Shown: positions 25,754 to 34,590, counted from the first letter of the stretch. The stretch: DNA of 64,000 nucleotides from Ruegeria arenilitoris (GCF_013030265.1 NZ_WPZQ01000005.1:186001-250000), one strand, 5' to 3'. Translations and numbers: made by a program. The notes: generated by a model from the letters alone, not told the origin.

Positions 25754-26985
25754 CACAGACCCTCCTCACGGCTGATGAAGCGGAAGAAGACAAAGCTGAA
25801 GGCGATCAGGCAAACCAGGATCACGACGGCCACCGCCGCACCGGCACCGATGTTCGAGATCGCAAAGGCCTGTTCATAGACGTTGACGGTCAGCGTGCGG
25901 GTGCCTGCATTGCCGCCGGTCAGCAGGAAAATGTCGTCGAACTTGTTGAACGTCCAAATGAAGCGAAGCAGGAACAGCACTGACAGAATGCCCAACAGTT
26001 GCGGGATGCTCAGCAACCAGAACTTTTGGAACGGAGAGGCCCCGTCCATATCGGCGGCCTCGTACATGCTGGAGTCGATGGACTGCATCCGGGCCAGAAT
26101 GAACAGGAAGGACAGCGGGAAGTAGCGCCAGATCTCGAACACTGTGACCATGATCAGCGCCAGCGGACGTTCACCGAAGAAATTGATCGGCTCGCTACTC
26201 AGCCCCATCTGCACCAGCAAGGCATTTGCGGAACCCGAGAAGGGGTCAAACAGCGTCACCCAGGTGAATGCGACGGCGATGACAGGGGCGACATAGGGGA
26301 ACAGGTAGAGGCCACGAATAAACCCCTGACCCCTAAAGCTTTTGTTCAACAGCATAGCCGCGAACAAGCCCATGACCAAAGCGCCGATCGTTCCGAAGAC
26401 CGTATAGAAAAGCGTGACCCAGAGGACGCCCCAGAACTCCGACCCATCAAAGACACGGGCGAAGTTCTCGAGGCTGAATTCAAAGTTGGTCAGAACGTTC
26501 GGCCCACTGCCGGTGAGGCGCGGTTTGGAGCCTTCAACAATTTCTTCGAATGCGTCGGGATCTCCGTCGACCGTGACCGGGATGCGGATACGCTCACGCT
26601 GGCCGCCGTCCAAGGTTCCAAAATCGCAGAACAAATCCTTCCCGTCCAGAACACAGGGCGCTGTGACTTCGCCCACGGCAACACCATCGGGCAGCACATC
26701 GGTCAGGGTCACGCCTTCGATGGCGATTTCCTGGCTGGAGTTCCTTAGACGGTATTCGATCCGCAGATCGTCACCAGAGCCGCGTAGGCTTTCACGGATA
26801 ACCGGAGCAGGCGGGCGCAGGTCGGACAGGGTAAACGGCTTGAAGCTGATCCAGATGATTGCCAGCAAGGGCAGGATCACCACAAGCGACACGCTGATCA
26901 CGGTCGGAGCCAGCAGCGCCCAGGCCAGACGCGCCTCGCGTTTGGCAAGAGCCCCGGTTCCGGTCGGTGGGGTGGCCGAAGACAT
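25753..26985 (-). CDS. MalF-type sugar ABC permease with inserted domain
   Basis: Inner-membrane permease of 410 residues. The first helix spans about 21-48. Residues 60-160 form a hydrophilic insertion resembling a DUF11/Ig-like beta domain (LRIEYRLRNSS, VTLTDVLPDGV), with Cys111 and Cys120 positioned for a disulfide. The insertion would face the periplasm. The rest is a normal permease with the EAA loop MYEAADMDGASPFQKFWLLSIP. E. coli MalF also has a periplasmic loop between early helices, but this domain looks different. The gene lies 57 bp after the binding-protein gene; a strong hairpin lies in that gap. Confidence 0.9.
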   Translation of the reverse strand: MSSATPPTGTGALAKREARLAWALLAPTVISVSLVVILPLLAIIWISFKPFTLSDLRPPAPVIRESLRGSGDDLRIEYRLRNSSQEIAIEGVTLTDVLPDGVAVGEVTAPCVLDGKDLFCDFGTLDGGQRERIRIPVTVDGDPDAFEEIVEGSKPRLTGSGPNVLTNFEFSLENFARVFDGSEFWGVLWVTLFYTVFGTIGALVMGLFAAMLLNKSFRGQGFIRGLYLFPYVAPVIAVAFTWVTLFDPFSGSANALLVQMGLSSEPINFFGERPLALIMVTVFEIWRYFPLSFLFILARMQSIDSSMYEAADMDGASPFQKFWLLSIPQLLGILSVLFLLRFIWTFNKFDDIFLLTGGNAGTRTLTVNVYEQAFAISNIGAGAAVAVVILVCLIAFSFVFFRFISREEGL

Positions 26986-27007
26986 GAGATACCTCGAAGG
27001 GTTGCGA

Positions 27008-27029
27008 GCAGCGGCGCGAACGCCGCTGC
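27008..27029. repeat. Hairpin after sugar-binding-protein gene
   Basis: Perfect 9-bp inverted repeat GCAGCGGCG (27008-27016) and CGCCGCTGC (27021-27029), loop CGAA. It begins 14 bases past the binding-protein stop with no T run. Such hairpins typically protect the upstream mRNA, raising binding-protein over permease yield. Confidence 0.6.
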
Positions 27030-27042
27030 AGGTGCTGGTTGA

Positions 27043-28398
27043 TTACTGAACTTTGGCCAGCTCTTCGTTCATGGCTGCAACTGCGGCAGCCGCGTCAATC
27101 TCATCATCGATATACTGCCGGACCACGCGGTTGATGGCCTGAGAGTTGATCATCTTCGACGCCAGCGCCAATTGACCTTCAGCCACACCCCAGCGCTGCG
27201 CAACGTCCAGACCGCCAACGATCTCGTCGATCATCGCTTGGTCATAAAGCTCACCCAGGGGGGCCTTACGGTCAACGCCTACAGGCAGCTCGGCCCATGC
27301 TTCGGAAAAGGCAGTCGGATTGTCGGCGTTGCCGCGACGAACAGGGAACTTGCCCTCAGGCGCAATTGCCAGCGTTTGGGTGTATCCGTCATCCATCGCG
27401 AACTTCACGAATTCCATCGCCGCGTCCGTGTCAGCATCGTTGGTAATGCCAAAGTACCGCACATCACCCCACGCTGCGCCATCTGGATTGGACGGGCCAG
27501 AGAAGTTGGTCACGATGCCGGTCTTGCTTGCCAGTTCGCTTGAGGTCGGATCGTCGTTGATTGTCGGCGGCGCACTGTCCCGCAAGCCGGCCAGTTCATC
27601 AAGAATGAAGGGCGACCAGATGATCATCGCTGCCTTGCCGTCGAAATAAAGCTCTCGCGATTGCTTCCAGTACAGCTCACCCGGAGGCGACGCTTTTGAG
27701 ATTGCTTTGTAGAAATCGAGAACCTCGGTTGTCTTGGCCTCATCCAGTGGCTTGAAACCATCAGCGCCAACCGGCGAGACGCCATTGGCGAGGAACACAT
27801 GTTCCAGCACCTGGCTCATGAAGTTCTCATCCACTTTGGTCGCCGCAACGAAGCCATACATTTCAGGCGGGTTGTGCAGTTTCTCCAGTGCGGCCAAGAC
27901 GCTTTCAAACGAGTTGGGCGCATCCAGCCCGGCTTCGTCAAATAAGTCTTTGCGGTAGACAACCATCTGTGTCCAACCATCGACAGGCACTGAGGCTGTT
28001 TCGCCATTAAAGGCCGCCATACCCAACGCACCGGGGGCGAAAGTGTCGGCACCCAGCTCTTCGATCACTTCTGTCGCAGCTTCGGTGTCAAGGATACCTG
28101 CTTCGGCCCAGGGCAGGGCGTATTGCAATGGATGATAGACCACATCTGGCAGATCTCCTGCTGCGAAGGCTGCGGTCGCTCGCGTGCCCAGATCGGTCTC
28201 GGTGACCGGGATCACCTCAACGGTGGTGCCGGTTTCCGCTTTAAACTGGTCCGCCATTTCCTGCTGCTTCGCGAGCCGCTCTGGTTGCTCCTCAGTTGTC
28301 CAGAAACGAATTGTATCTGCCTGTGCTGACACGGCTGCCAAGGCCAGCGCCAGCGATGTGCCAAGCATCAGTCGAGATGCCTTTGGTGTAAGTTTCAT
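27043..28398 (-). CDS. Extracellular sugar-binding protein, family 1
   Basis: Periplasmic binding protein of a carbohydrate ABC importer, 451 residues. A signal peptide (about 1-27, ending in VSAQA) is followed by DTIRFWTTEEQPERLAKQ. The family pattern continues with FKAETGTTVEVIPV and DLPDVVYHP. GGGGAGGAG lies upstream of the ATG, the strongest ribosome site of the operon. The gene overlaps the LacI gene by four bases. The ligand is probably the glycosylated solute cleaved by the co-encoded hydrolase. Confidence 0.93.
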   Translation of the reverse strand: MKLTPKASRLMLGTSLALALAAVSAQADTIRFWTTEEQPERLAKQQEMADQFKAETGTTVEVIPVTETDLGTRATAAFAAGDLPDVVYHPLQYALPWAEAGILDTEAATEVIEELGADTFAPGALGMAAFNGETASVPVDGWTQMVVYRKDLFDEAGLDAPNSFESVLAALEKLHNPPEMYGFVAATKVDENFMSQVLEHVFLANGVSPVGADGFKPLDEAKTTEVLDFYKAISKASPPGELYWKQSRELYFDGKAAMIIWSPFILDELAGLRDSAPPTINDDPTSSELASKTGIVTNFSGPSNPDGAAWGDVRYFGITNDADTDAAMEFVKFAMDDGYTQTLAIAPEGKFPVRRGNADNPTAFSEAWAELPVGVDRKAPLGELYDQAMIDEIVGGLDVAQRWGVAEGQLALASKMINSQAINRVVRQYIDDEIDAAAAVAAMNEELAKVQ

Positions 28399-29555
28399 GA
28401 TCGGTCTCCTCCCCGATTTCCATTTCTGAATTGTGTAATTTTTTGCGCCAGCTCTTCAGGTGTCAGGCGCGGTGGTCCATCAGATTCCCGTTCCAAAAGA
28501 ACGGCTTCGCCCAGCTCACGCAGGCTTTCCGGTGCTTCTCCACGGGTTTGCCGTATGAGCATTTCAGCAAGGCGTTCGCCAGCCCGCTGTGAATCGACGC
28601 TGAATGTCGTAAGACCCGGGCTGACGTATTGGCTTTCGGGTATGCCGTCATACCCAAGGATCGAGACATCCTGACCGATTTGCAGACCAAACTTGGCGCA
28701 AACAGTATATGACCCCAGTGCGGCCAGATCAGTCGCAAAGACGATCCCGGTTGGTGGATTCTCCATCTCCAGCAAAGCTCGCGCCTGGACTGCCCCTTCA
28801 TCACGAGTGCGCGCGCCCTCGCGGATCAGTTCAGGATCGATAGGCAGGCCAGCGGCCCTCAGACCTTCAAGATAGCCATCGCGTCGAAGGTGGCTGTAGT
28901 TGAATTTCGGATCGCTGCCGACAAAGCCGATGCGGCGATGGCCAAAGCCGCTCAAACGGCTGACCGCGCTACGGATTGCCGTCTCACCCGAGATATCGAA
29001 CCAAGATGTATCGCTGTATGTGTCCGCCTGCCCGTATCCTGTTCGACCGTAGAGTATGAATGGAACACTCAACGCGCTTAGATACTTGATACGAGCGTCG
29101 TCGACTTCCGTCCTGGGCAGAATAAACCCATCCGCTTTGCGCTCTTCCACAAGGCGCCCCAGAACGTTGAGCATATCCTCTTCGGACTTGGCCGTTGAGA
29201 TAGTCATCGTCCAATCGAATGCGCTGGCACCTTCGCAAGCGCCTGCCAGAAAGTCCTGCAGAAACGGATTATGCCGGTCCGGTTCCCCGCTGTTAATGAC
29301 CATCGCAATTGCACGCACTTTCCCTGTGCGGATCGCCTGCGCGTGGCTGAGCGGGCGATAGCCCATCTTCCTTGCAGTAGTCTCGACCCGTTTTCTGGTG
29401 GACTCTGAGATGTCGGAATACCCGTTCAAAGCGCGCGACACGGTGCTCTTTGAAAGTCCGAGGTGATGAGCCAATTCGTCCAGCTTCACCCTTCCGGATG
29501 AAGGGTCGCGACGGAGCGAAGATTGGCGCTTCGGTAGACTGGGATTCGTTATCAT
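28395..29555 (-). CDS. LacI-family transcriptional regulator
   Basis: LacI-type repressor of 386 residues, first gene of the importer/glycosidase operon. The helix-turn-helix lies unusually far in (about residues 24-45, LDELAHHLGLSKSTVSRALNGY) after a 20-residue basic extension. The hinge and periplasmic-binding-like effector domain follow. Its stop overlaps the binding-protein start by four bases. A perfect palindrome 17 bases upstream of the start is the likely operator, which implies autoregulation of the whole operon. The start could also be slightly downstream, as the ribosome site is weak. Confidence 0.92.
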   Translation of the reverse strand: MITNPSLPKRQSSLRRDPSSGRVKLDELAHHLGLSKSTVSRALNGYSDISESTRKRVETTARKMGYRPLSHAQAIRTGKVRAIAMVINSGEPDRHNPFLQDFLAGACEGASAFDWTMTISTAKSEEDMLNVLGRLVEERKADGFILPRTEVDDARIKYLSALSVPFILYGRTGYGQADTYSDTSWFDISGETAIRSAVSRLSGFGHRRIGFVGSDPKFNYSHLRRDGYLEGLRAAGLPIDPELIREGARTRDEGAVQARALLEMENPPTGIVFATDLAALGSYTVCAKFGLQIGQDVSILGYDGIPESQYVSPGLTTFSVDSQRAGERLAEMLIRQTRGEAPESLRELGEAVLLERESDGPPRLTPEELAQKITQFRNGNRGGDRS

Positions 29556-29571
29556 TCCATTATTTGGTTCT

Positions 29572-29587
29572 CCGAAACCGGTTTCGG
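29572..29587. promoter_or_regulatory. LacI-type operator CCGAAACCGGTTTCGG
   Basis: Perfect 16-bp palindrome with the CG-centred layout of LacI-family operators. It lies 17 bases upstream of the LacI start codon. It differs from the inositol-cluster operators (TTGCAACCGGTTGCAA), so each repressor probably keeps its own site. Confidence 0.7.
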
Positions 29588-29914
29588 CAACAAAAAAATC
29601 TCATCTTACTGCCTGCAACACCCTGGTCGCTTGGAGGTGCGCGCCATTCGGTAGCCCAGCAAAAAAAGCTATAAGCCCGCTATCTGCGCATTACTGAGTC
29701 TCAGTCGCGAGTTTTTTGGAAGAATGAGCGCGGCTCGAAACTTGCACTGCTTAGTTGGTTAACTGAGCATGCTGTTTGAATGGCCCGTCTCCGTCGCCGA
29801 GCTGATTCTTTTCGGATCATCTGTATTCGACTAAACAGGCCATCGTTCGCAAGAGACCGCAACTGAACCAAGTCTATCTCATCTCAAAACCGGGAATGAA
29901 CGTCATGACTTGGC
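29588..29914. other. Promoter-bearing intergenic stretch
   Basis: About 330 bp between the LacI operon start and the end of the hydratase gene. It should hold the promoter of the LacI operon. I see no gene, RNA or strong terminator in it. Confidence 0.4.
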
Positions 29915-30685
29915 TCAGTCAGGATGAAACTTCGGTGATCGTTTCTCCAGAAATGCTGCCATGCCTTCCTTTTGAGCAGGCAGACCATAGAGCGCGTGAT
30001 AGGTTTGGCGTTCGTGCCGTATTCCGGTGTCCAGCGTGCTTTGCTCGGCCATATTCACGCATGAACGTGCCATCTGGGTGATGTCGGGGGCATATCCCGC
30101 GATCATCTGCGCCGTTTCCATTGCGATATCTGCGAGGTCGTCAGAAGGTACCAACCGGCTGACCAGACCTATCTGCAGGGCTTCGTGCGCATCGATCATG
30201 CGCCCGGTCAGGATCATATCCATCGCGCGAACGCGCCCAATCAAACGGGTTAGGCGCTGTGTGCCACCAATACCCGGAATGCAACCGATCTTGATTTCGG
30301 GTTGCCCGAATTTTGCGGTTTCCGAGGCGAAGACCAGATCGCACATAAGCGCAACCTCGCACCCGCCGCCCAGGGCATAGCCATTGACGGCCGCAATTTT
30401 GGGAATACGAAGCGCCGCAAAGCGGTCCCAACCTGCGAAGAAATCGCTGGACTGCATCGTGGCATAGGTTTGGACTGCCAGTTCACCGATGTCTGCGCCA
30501 GCCGCAAAGGCGCGGCCATTACCGGTCAGGATCAGGCAACCGATATCCGGGTTAGCCTCAAAACCGGATGCAGCAGCGAGCACCTCTTCCATCACTTGTG
30601 TGTTCAGGGCGTTGAGTTGATCCGGCCGATTGAAGCGGATCGTTGCGACCCGCCCCTGTATGGATGTCTCGATTGTCTCAAACAT
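29915..30685 (-). CDS. Enoyl-CoA hydratase/isomerase family protein
   Basis: Crotonase-fold enzyme of 256 residues, likely an enoyl-CoA hydratase. The oxyanion-hole region FAAGADIGEL and both glutamates of true hydratases are present: GGGCEVALMCD and GQPEIKIG followed by PGIGGTQRLTRLIG. It starts two bases after the membrane flavoprotein gene and forms the last gene of a three-gene operon with an adenylation protein. A hydratase here suggests a CoA or carrier-bound enoyl intermediate, although no carrier protein is encoded nearby. It could also be a general beta-oxidation hydratase carried along. Confidence 0.88.
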   Translation of the reverse strand: MFETIETSIQGRVATIRFNRPDQLNALNTQVMEEVLAAASGFEANPDIGCLILTGNGRAFAAGADIGELAVQTYATMQSSDFFAGWDRFAALRIPKIAAVNGYALGGGCEVALMCDLVFASETAKFGQPEIKIGCIPGIGGTQRLTRLIGRVRAMDMILTGRMIDAHEALQIGLVSRLVPSDDLADIAMETAQMIAGYAPDITQMARSCVNMAEQSTLDTGIRHERQTYHALYGLPAQKEGMAAFLEKRSPKFHPD

Positions 30686-30687
30686 AG

Positions 30688-32001
30688 TTAGCTATCCCAG
30701 ATTGCGCCGTAGGCCGGGATGCCCAGGCTTTCCATGTCGTGTACGACTTTTCGTGTCAGTTTCTGGTTCGAGATCACGATGACTGCCTCGGCACCGCTCT
30801 CGCGTACAGCTTGCAATGCCAATGCTGAAAGGTTTGGCTTGCCCTGCGCGTCGGTGTCCCAGATCAGAGGCCTTTCGGTGTTCGCTTCGATCTCGTCGAC
30901 CAGAGCATCGCCATAGGTTTTGCGCGGGCTTCGTGTTGACCAGATCAGGCGATTGGGCACGTCACCCGCCAGCAGATGTGGCAGGATCGGCCCGATGCCC
31001 GACCCGGTGCCGACATAGACCACCTTTTTGAATAGAACCTCGATCCGGGCAACACCCGAGGTGGTGATCCCTTTGACCCAGACCTTGTCTGGTGGAGTGT
31101 CAATGAACCTGCCTGTCCAGTCTCCGGCACGGCTGATCGCCAGTCGATAGCCGGATTCGTCCGGGGCAGGGATATTGGCGAAGGAATGGTACTCGCCAAA
31201 CGGCGTGTGACTGATCGCGTTGGAGCTGCCGGGGAATGGCGTATCACCATAATTGAACCGGGCGATTACAGCGTGGTTCGAAGGCTTCTCGATCTCAACA
31301 CTCACACGCTTCAGGGTTAGCCAGGGGGACAGGATCGACAATGTGATCAGGCATAGCATCCAGAACGCCGGGCTTTGTAACAGTTCACCGCCCATATCGT
31401 GTGTGATCGAGATCGTTTGCGCCCAGAACAGCGCCAGAACAGTCCAGCCGACGAAGCGATGGATTTTTTCAAACGCGTTGTGAAAACGGGCGCGAATTGG
31501 CCCCAGCGCTGAGACGACCATGATTGTCATCAGCACAACCATTGTTGCACTTAGCCCAAGGGTCAGATCCGAGGGGATGGATGCGCCGACCACACGGTTG
31601 GACACCATGCCAAACAGCAGAAAACCGAACCAGATCGTGCCCGCAACGGTGCAGCCCGAATGTAATCCGCCAAAGTGAAACACCTTTCCGGCGCCCCAGC
31701 GTATCCAGAGCGGCCACGATGTCGGGACTCGTGTGGCCAGCCAGAACAGAGCGTTGACCACCCTTTGCTGTCGGATCAGGATTCCGATGCTTAGGTTGAT
31801 CAACGCCATGTCCGCGATAAGGGACAGCGTGTACTCATTCCCGGATAACCAGCGACCTTCACGCAGCCCCATCGCGAACACACCCAGATTCACCAGCGCG
31901 ACCAGCAGTGCCAGTCGGCGATATTCCATCAGCGCCGGGTGCCGGGTAACCCGCCGCCAGTTCAGCGCACGGGATTCCAGATTTGTAGCTTCGGTTGTCA
32001 T
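30688..32001 (-). CDS. Membrane flavin-reductase-like protein (TmpA-like)
   Basis: Protein of 437 residues with about six membrane helices in the first 225, then a ferredoxin-reductase-like soluble part. Histidines in or beside the helices (FHFGGLHSG, FHNAFEKIHRF) recall heme-binding ferric-reductase-type proteins. The C-terminal part has a nucleotide-binding glycine motif, VVYVGTGSGIGPILPHLLA. The likely role is transfer of electrons from NAD(P)H through flavin in the membrane. Its start overlaps the stop of the adenylation gene by one base (TGATG). Fungal TmpA-type membrane flavoproteins are, to my knowledge, the nearest described relatives and occur with adenylation domains. Family assignment is by eye. 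Confidence 0.68.
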   Translation of the reverse strand: MTTEATNLESRALNWRRVTRHPALMEYRRLALLVALVNLGVFAMGLREGRWLSGNEYTLSLIADMALINLSIGILIRQQRVVNALFWLATRVPTSWPLWIRWGAGKVFHFGGLHSGCTVAGTIWFGFLLFGMVSNRVVGASIPSDLTLGLSATMVVLMTIMVVSALGPIRARFHNAFEKIHRFVGWTVLALFWAQTISITHDMGGELLQSPAFWMLCLITLSILSPWLTLKRVSVEIEKPSNHAVIARFNYGDTPFPGSSNAISHTPFGEYHSFANIPAPDESGYRLAISRAGDWTGRFIDTPPDKVWVKGITTSGVARIEVLFKKVVYVGTGSGIGPILPHLLAGDVPNRLIWSTRSPRKTYGDALVDEIEANTERPLIWDTDAQGKPNLSALALQAVRESGAEAVIVISNQKLTRKVVHDMESLGIPAYGAIWDS

Positions 32002-33617
32002 CAGTTCAGCTCCGTCCGGGTCTTGGCGATGTGGTCCTGCGCAAGTTTCAGCAACAGTCTCTTATCCAGCTTGCCGCGCGGGGTTCGGGGCAGGGCGTCC
32101 AAGGGCATCACCATGATCGGGCTGCAATAATAGGGCAGGCGATCAGCGACCGATTGCGTCGCCCGTTTGGGGCAGGCCGTACCGGGGGAAATGAAGCTGA
32201 CAAGGTTTCGGCTGTCATATTGCAGAGTCACCGCCTGCTGACAGCAGGGTGAAGCTTCAAGCGCATTTGTGACGCTGTCCAGTTCAACCCGGAAACCGCG
32301 GATTTTGACCAGATCATCGACACGCCCGAAATGCTCTAGCTCTCCATCCGGGGACCATCGACCCAGATCACGGGTACGGAACATCATATGACCGGGCCGG
32401 AACGGATCAGGGCGATAACGTTCTGAGGTCAGTTTGGGGTTGGCCAGATAACCTGCTGTCACGCAATCACCGCCAGCCCACATCTCTCCCTTCTGCCCGA
32501 TGGGCAGGGGGCGCAGATTTTCATCCAGAACATAGACCGTGTTGTTCGGTGTTGGGCGGCCGATCGACAGGATGGGTTTGTCAGGATGATGTGGCTCAGC
32601 CGTGTTTATGATCGTGGTCTCGGTCGGGCCGCATGAGTTGTAAAAGGTGCAAAAGGACGACCAGGCATCTGCCAATGGACGCGGGCAGGGCTCTCCGGCG
32701 ACGGCGGCGACTTTTACTTGCTGGCACCGGCTATGGTCCAGCGCGTTCAGGATCGAAGGGGTGGCAATCAGCACATCGACCCGTTCTGCAGTATCTTGAA
32801 TGGATTTACCGCGAATGACTAATGTTGCCCCATTGGACAGGGCACCCAGCGTCTCCCACGCGGCCATGTCGAAGGCAATGGACAGGATCTGCCCAACCCG
32901 CAGTCCCGGCCGCATTCCCAGATCACCCGGCGAAGTCAGCAGGATATTGGCCAGATTGGCATGAGTGACCTGTACGCCATTCGGTACACCCGTCGTTCCG
33001 GAGGTGAACAGGATCATCGCAAGATCGTCCGCTCGGGCACGGTGAGCAGCGGTATCCGGGGCGGGAGCATCCAGCATCGGATCGAACATGATCGTATCGA
33101 TGGTGATCAGAGTTTGATTGACCGCAACGGGCACCTGATCGGCTAGAGAGCTCAGGCTAAGTAGAACCTTAGCGCCGGTAACTTCTGCCACATGGCGTAG
33201 GGTTTCTGTGGGGGCAACACCCACATGTTGCGGAACATAGGCAGCCCCCAGCTTCATCACCGCGACAATGCCGACCACCATCTCGATCGAGCGGTGCAGG
33301 AACAGGCAAACGGCATCGCCGCGTTTCACACCATGGGCCCGCAGCACGTTGGCCAGTCGGTTTGACGCTTCATCCAGCGCCGCATAGCTGAGCGCATGCC
33401 TGCTGCATTCAACGGCTATAGCATCGGAATTCTGATGAAGTTGATGGCGCAGTGCGTCGGCAATTGTTGCGTGGCGCGGTGCAAGTGTTGGACCCCATCC
33501 AAAGGCCCGGAATTTGGCCCGATCTGCAGAGTTGAGATCAGCAAGACAGTCATTGCCGGGTTTGGGGAGTGTCAGGGGATGGTAGTCTTTCAGAGGATTG
33601 ACAGCAAAGTTCTGCAT
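32001..33617 (-). CDS. Stand-alone NRPS-like adenylation protein
   Basis: Adenylate-forming enzyme of 538 residues closest to NRPS adenylation domains. Core motifs: A3 LFTSGTTGVPNGV, A5 NSCGPTETTI, A7 RTRDLGRW, A8 DLVKIRGFRVELDSV and A10 PRTPRGKLDKR with the catalytic lysine. The chain ends about 18 residues after A10, so there is no carrier or reductase domain. In A3 the usual lysine (PKG) is asparagine. ATG 33617 follows AAAAGGA; the frame also opens with GTG 33644. It leads a three-gene operon with a membrane flavoprotein and a hydratase. Substrate (amino or aryl acid) is unknown, as is the acceptor for the activated acyl group. Confidence 0.85.
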   Translation of the reverse strand: MQNFAVNPLKDYHPLTLPKPGNDCLADLNSADRAKFRAFGWGPTLAPRHATIADALRHQLHQNSDAIAVECSRHALSYAALDEASNRLANVLRAHGVKRGDAVCLFLHRSIEMVVGIVAVMKLGAAYVPQHVGVAPTETLRHVAEVTGAKVLLSLSSLADQVPVAVNQTLITIDTIMFDPMLDAPAPDTAAHRARADDLAMILFTSGTTGVPNGVQVTHANLANILLTSPGDLGMRPGLRVGQILSIAFDMAAWETLGALSNGATLVIRGKSIQDTAERVDVLIATPSILNALDHSRCQQVKVAAVAGEPCPRPLADAWSSFCTFYNSCGPTETTIINTAEPHHPDKPILSIGRPTPNNTVYVLDENLRPLPIGQKGEMWAGGDCVTAGYLANPKLTSERYRPDPFRPGHMMFRTRDLGRWSPDGELEHFGRVDDLVKIRGFRVELDSVTNALEASPCCQQAVTLQYDSRNLVSFISPGTACPKRATQSVADRLPYYCSPIMVMPLDALPRTPRGKLDKRLLLKLAQDHIAKTRTELN

Positions 33618-33655
33618 GGCGTTTTCCTTTTCTGAGAGGGTCACGCCTTAGTGAT

Positions 33656-33674
33656 AATGGGAAAAATTCCCATT
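33656..33674. promoter_or_regulatory. Palindromic operator before the adenylation operon
   Basis: Perfect inverted repeat AATGGGAA-AAA-TTCCCATT in the divergent gap, about 40 bp upstream of the adenylation start. Dyad symmetry continues imperfectly outward (GAT and ATC). It is probably a repressor or activator site; no dedicated regulator gene is adjacent. Confidence 0.6.
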
Positions 33675-33769
33675 TATCGTCACAATCAATCACATTATGG
33701 TCACGAAACCGTTGAATTGGTTAACAACTGAGAAATGTTATCAGAGACCAACCTGTAACGAGTGACGTG

Positions 33770-34588
33770 ATGCCGACGAACTCCAAGCCACCTCTTGAAT
33801 CCGCGCTGGCCGCACTGCTTGAGCCACTGGCGCAAGCGATGGTCGCGCATGGCGTCACGGTAGGATCGGCCACCGAAGCACTGAAAAAAGCGTTGCTGAC
33901 CGCAGCGGAACAGAGCTCCGACGCCGCGCTCAGCGACAGTCGTGCCAGCCTTTTGACGGGTCTTCACCGGAAAGATGTAAAGCGACTGCGCAATCTGGAT
34001 GAGGATACACCGGAAAGACGCAGCTGCAGCGCGGCGGCTTTGGTAATCAGCCATTGGGCCACGTCTCCTGAATTTCAGGATGAATCCGGTGATCCTCGTG
34101 AACTCACACGCAAGGGGGGTGAGGATGGGCCGGGATTTGACGATCTGGTCCGTCTTGCCCGGATCGACATGGCGCCGGGAACTGTCCTGAAAACGCTGCT
34201 GGACCAGAATATCGTCGAACAGAACGGGGCAGGGGGATTACGTCTTCTGACCCATGCGTTTCTGCCTTCGGGTGGCGGTGCAGAGCAGGTGGCGGCCTAT
34301 CAGGCAACCCTGTCGGTGCACATGATGGCGGCGACCCAGAACCTGCTGGCCGAACCGGGCGCGGCGCGGAATTTCGATCGTGCCGTCCGATACTCACACC
34401 TGTCGGCTGAGTCGATCGAAGAGCTGAGGCGGATATCCGATGAACGGGCGCAGACCTTGTTGCAGGACATTAATGCGCTGGCTCGTAAGCTGCAGGACCA
34501 CGATCACAAGGGTGGCCATACGGGCCGGTTCGCACTGGGCGCATATATCCTGCCCTCTCCGGATGGGACGCAGGAAGACGGGGAGTAG
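33770..34588 (+). CDS. DUF6502 family protein
   Basis: Soluble, mostly helical protein of 272 residues that I assign to DUF6502. The N-terminal third resembles a helix-turn-helix region (MVAHGVTVGSATEALKKALLTAA, then SLLTGLHRKDVKRLR). The middle part (TWATSPEF-like HWATSPEFQDESGDPREL) is a family marker. ATG 33770 is chosen; a GTG lies one codon earlier. The stop is two bases before the exported DUF5666 gene, and such pairs recur in proteobacteria as far as I recall. A regulatory role is a guess from the helix-turn-helix-like start. Confidence 0.7.
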   Translation: MPTNSKPPLESALAALLEPLAQAMVAHGVTVGSATEALKKALLTAAEQSSDAALSDSRASLLTGLHRKDVKRLRNLDEDTPERRSCSAAALVISHWATSPEFQDESGDPRELTRKGGEDGPGFDDLVRLARIDMAPGTVLKTLLDQNIVEQNGAGGLRLLTHAFLPSGGGAEQVAAYQATLSVHMMAATQNLLAEPGAARNFDRAVRYSHLSAESIEELRRISDERAQTLLQDINALARKLQDHDHKGGHTGRFALGAYILPSPDGTQEDGE

Positions 34589-34590
34589 CC

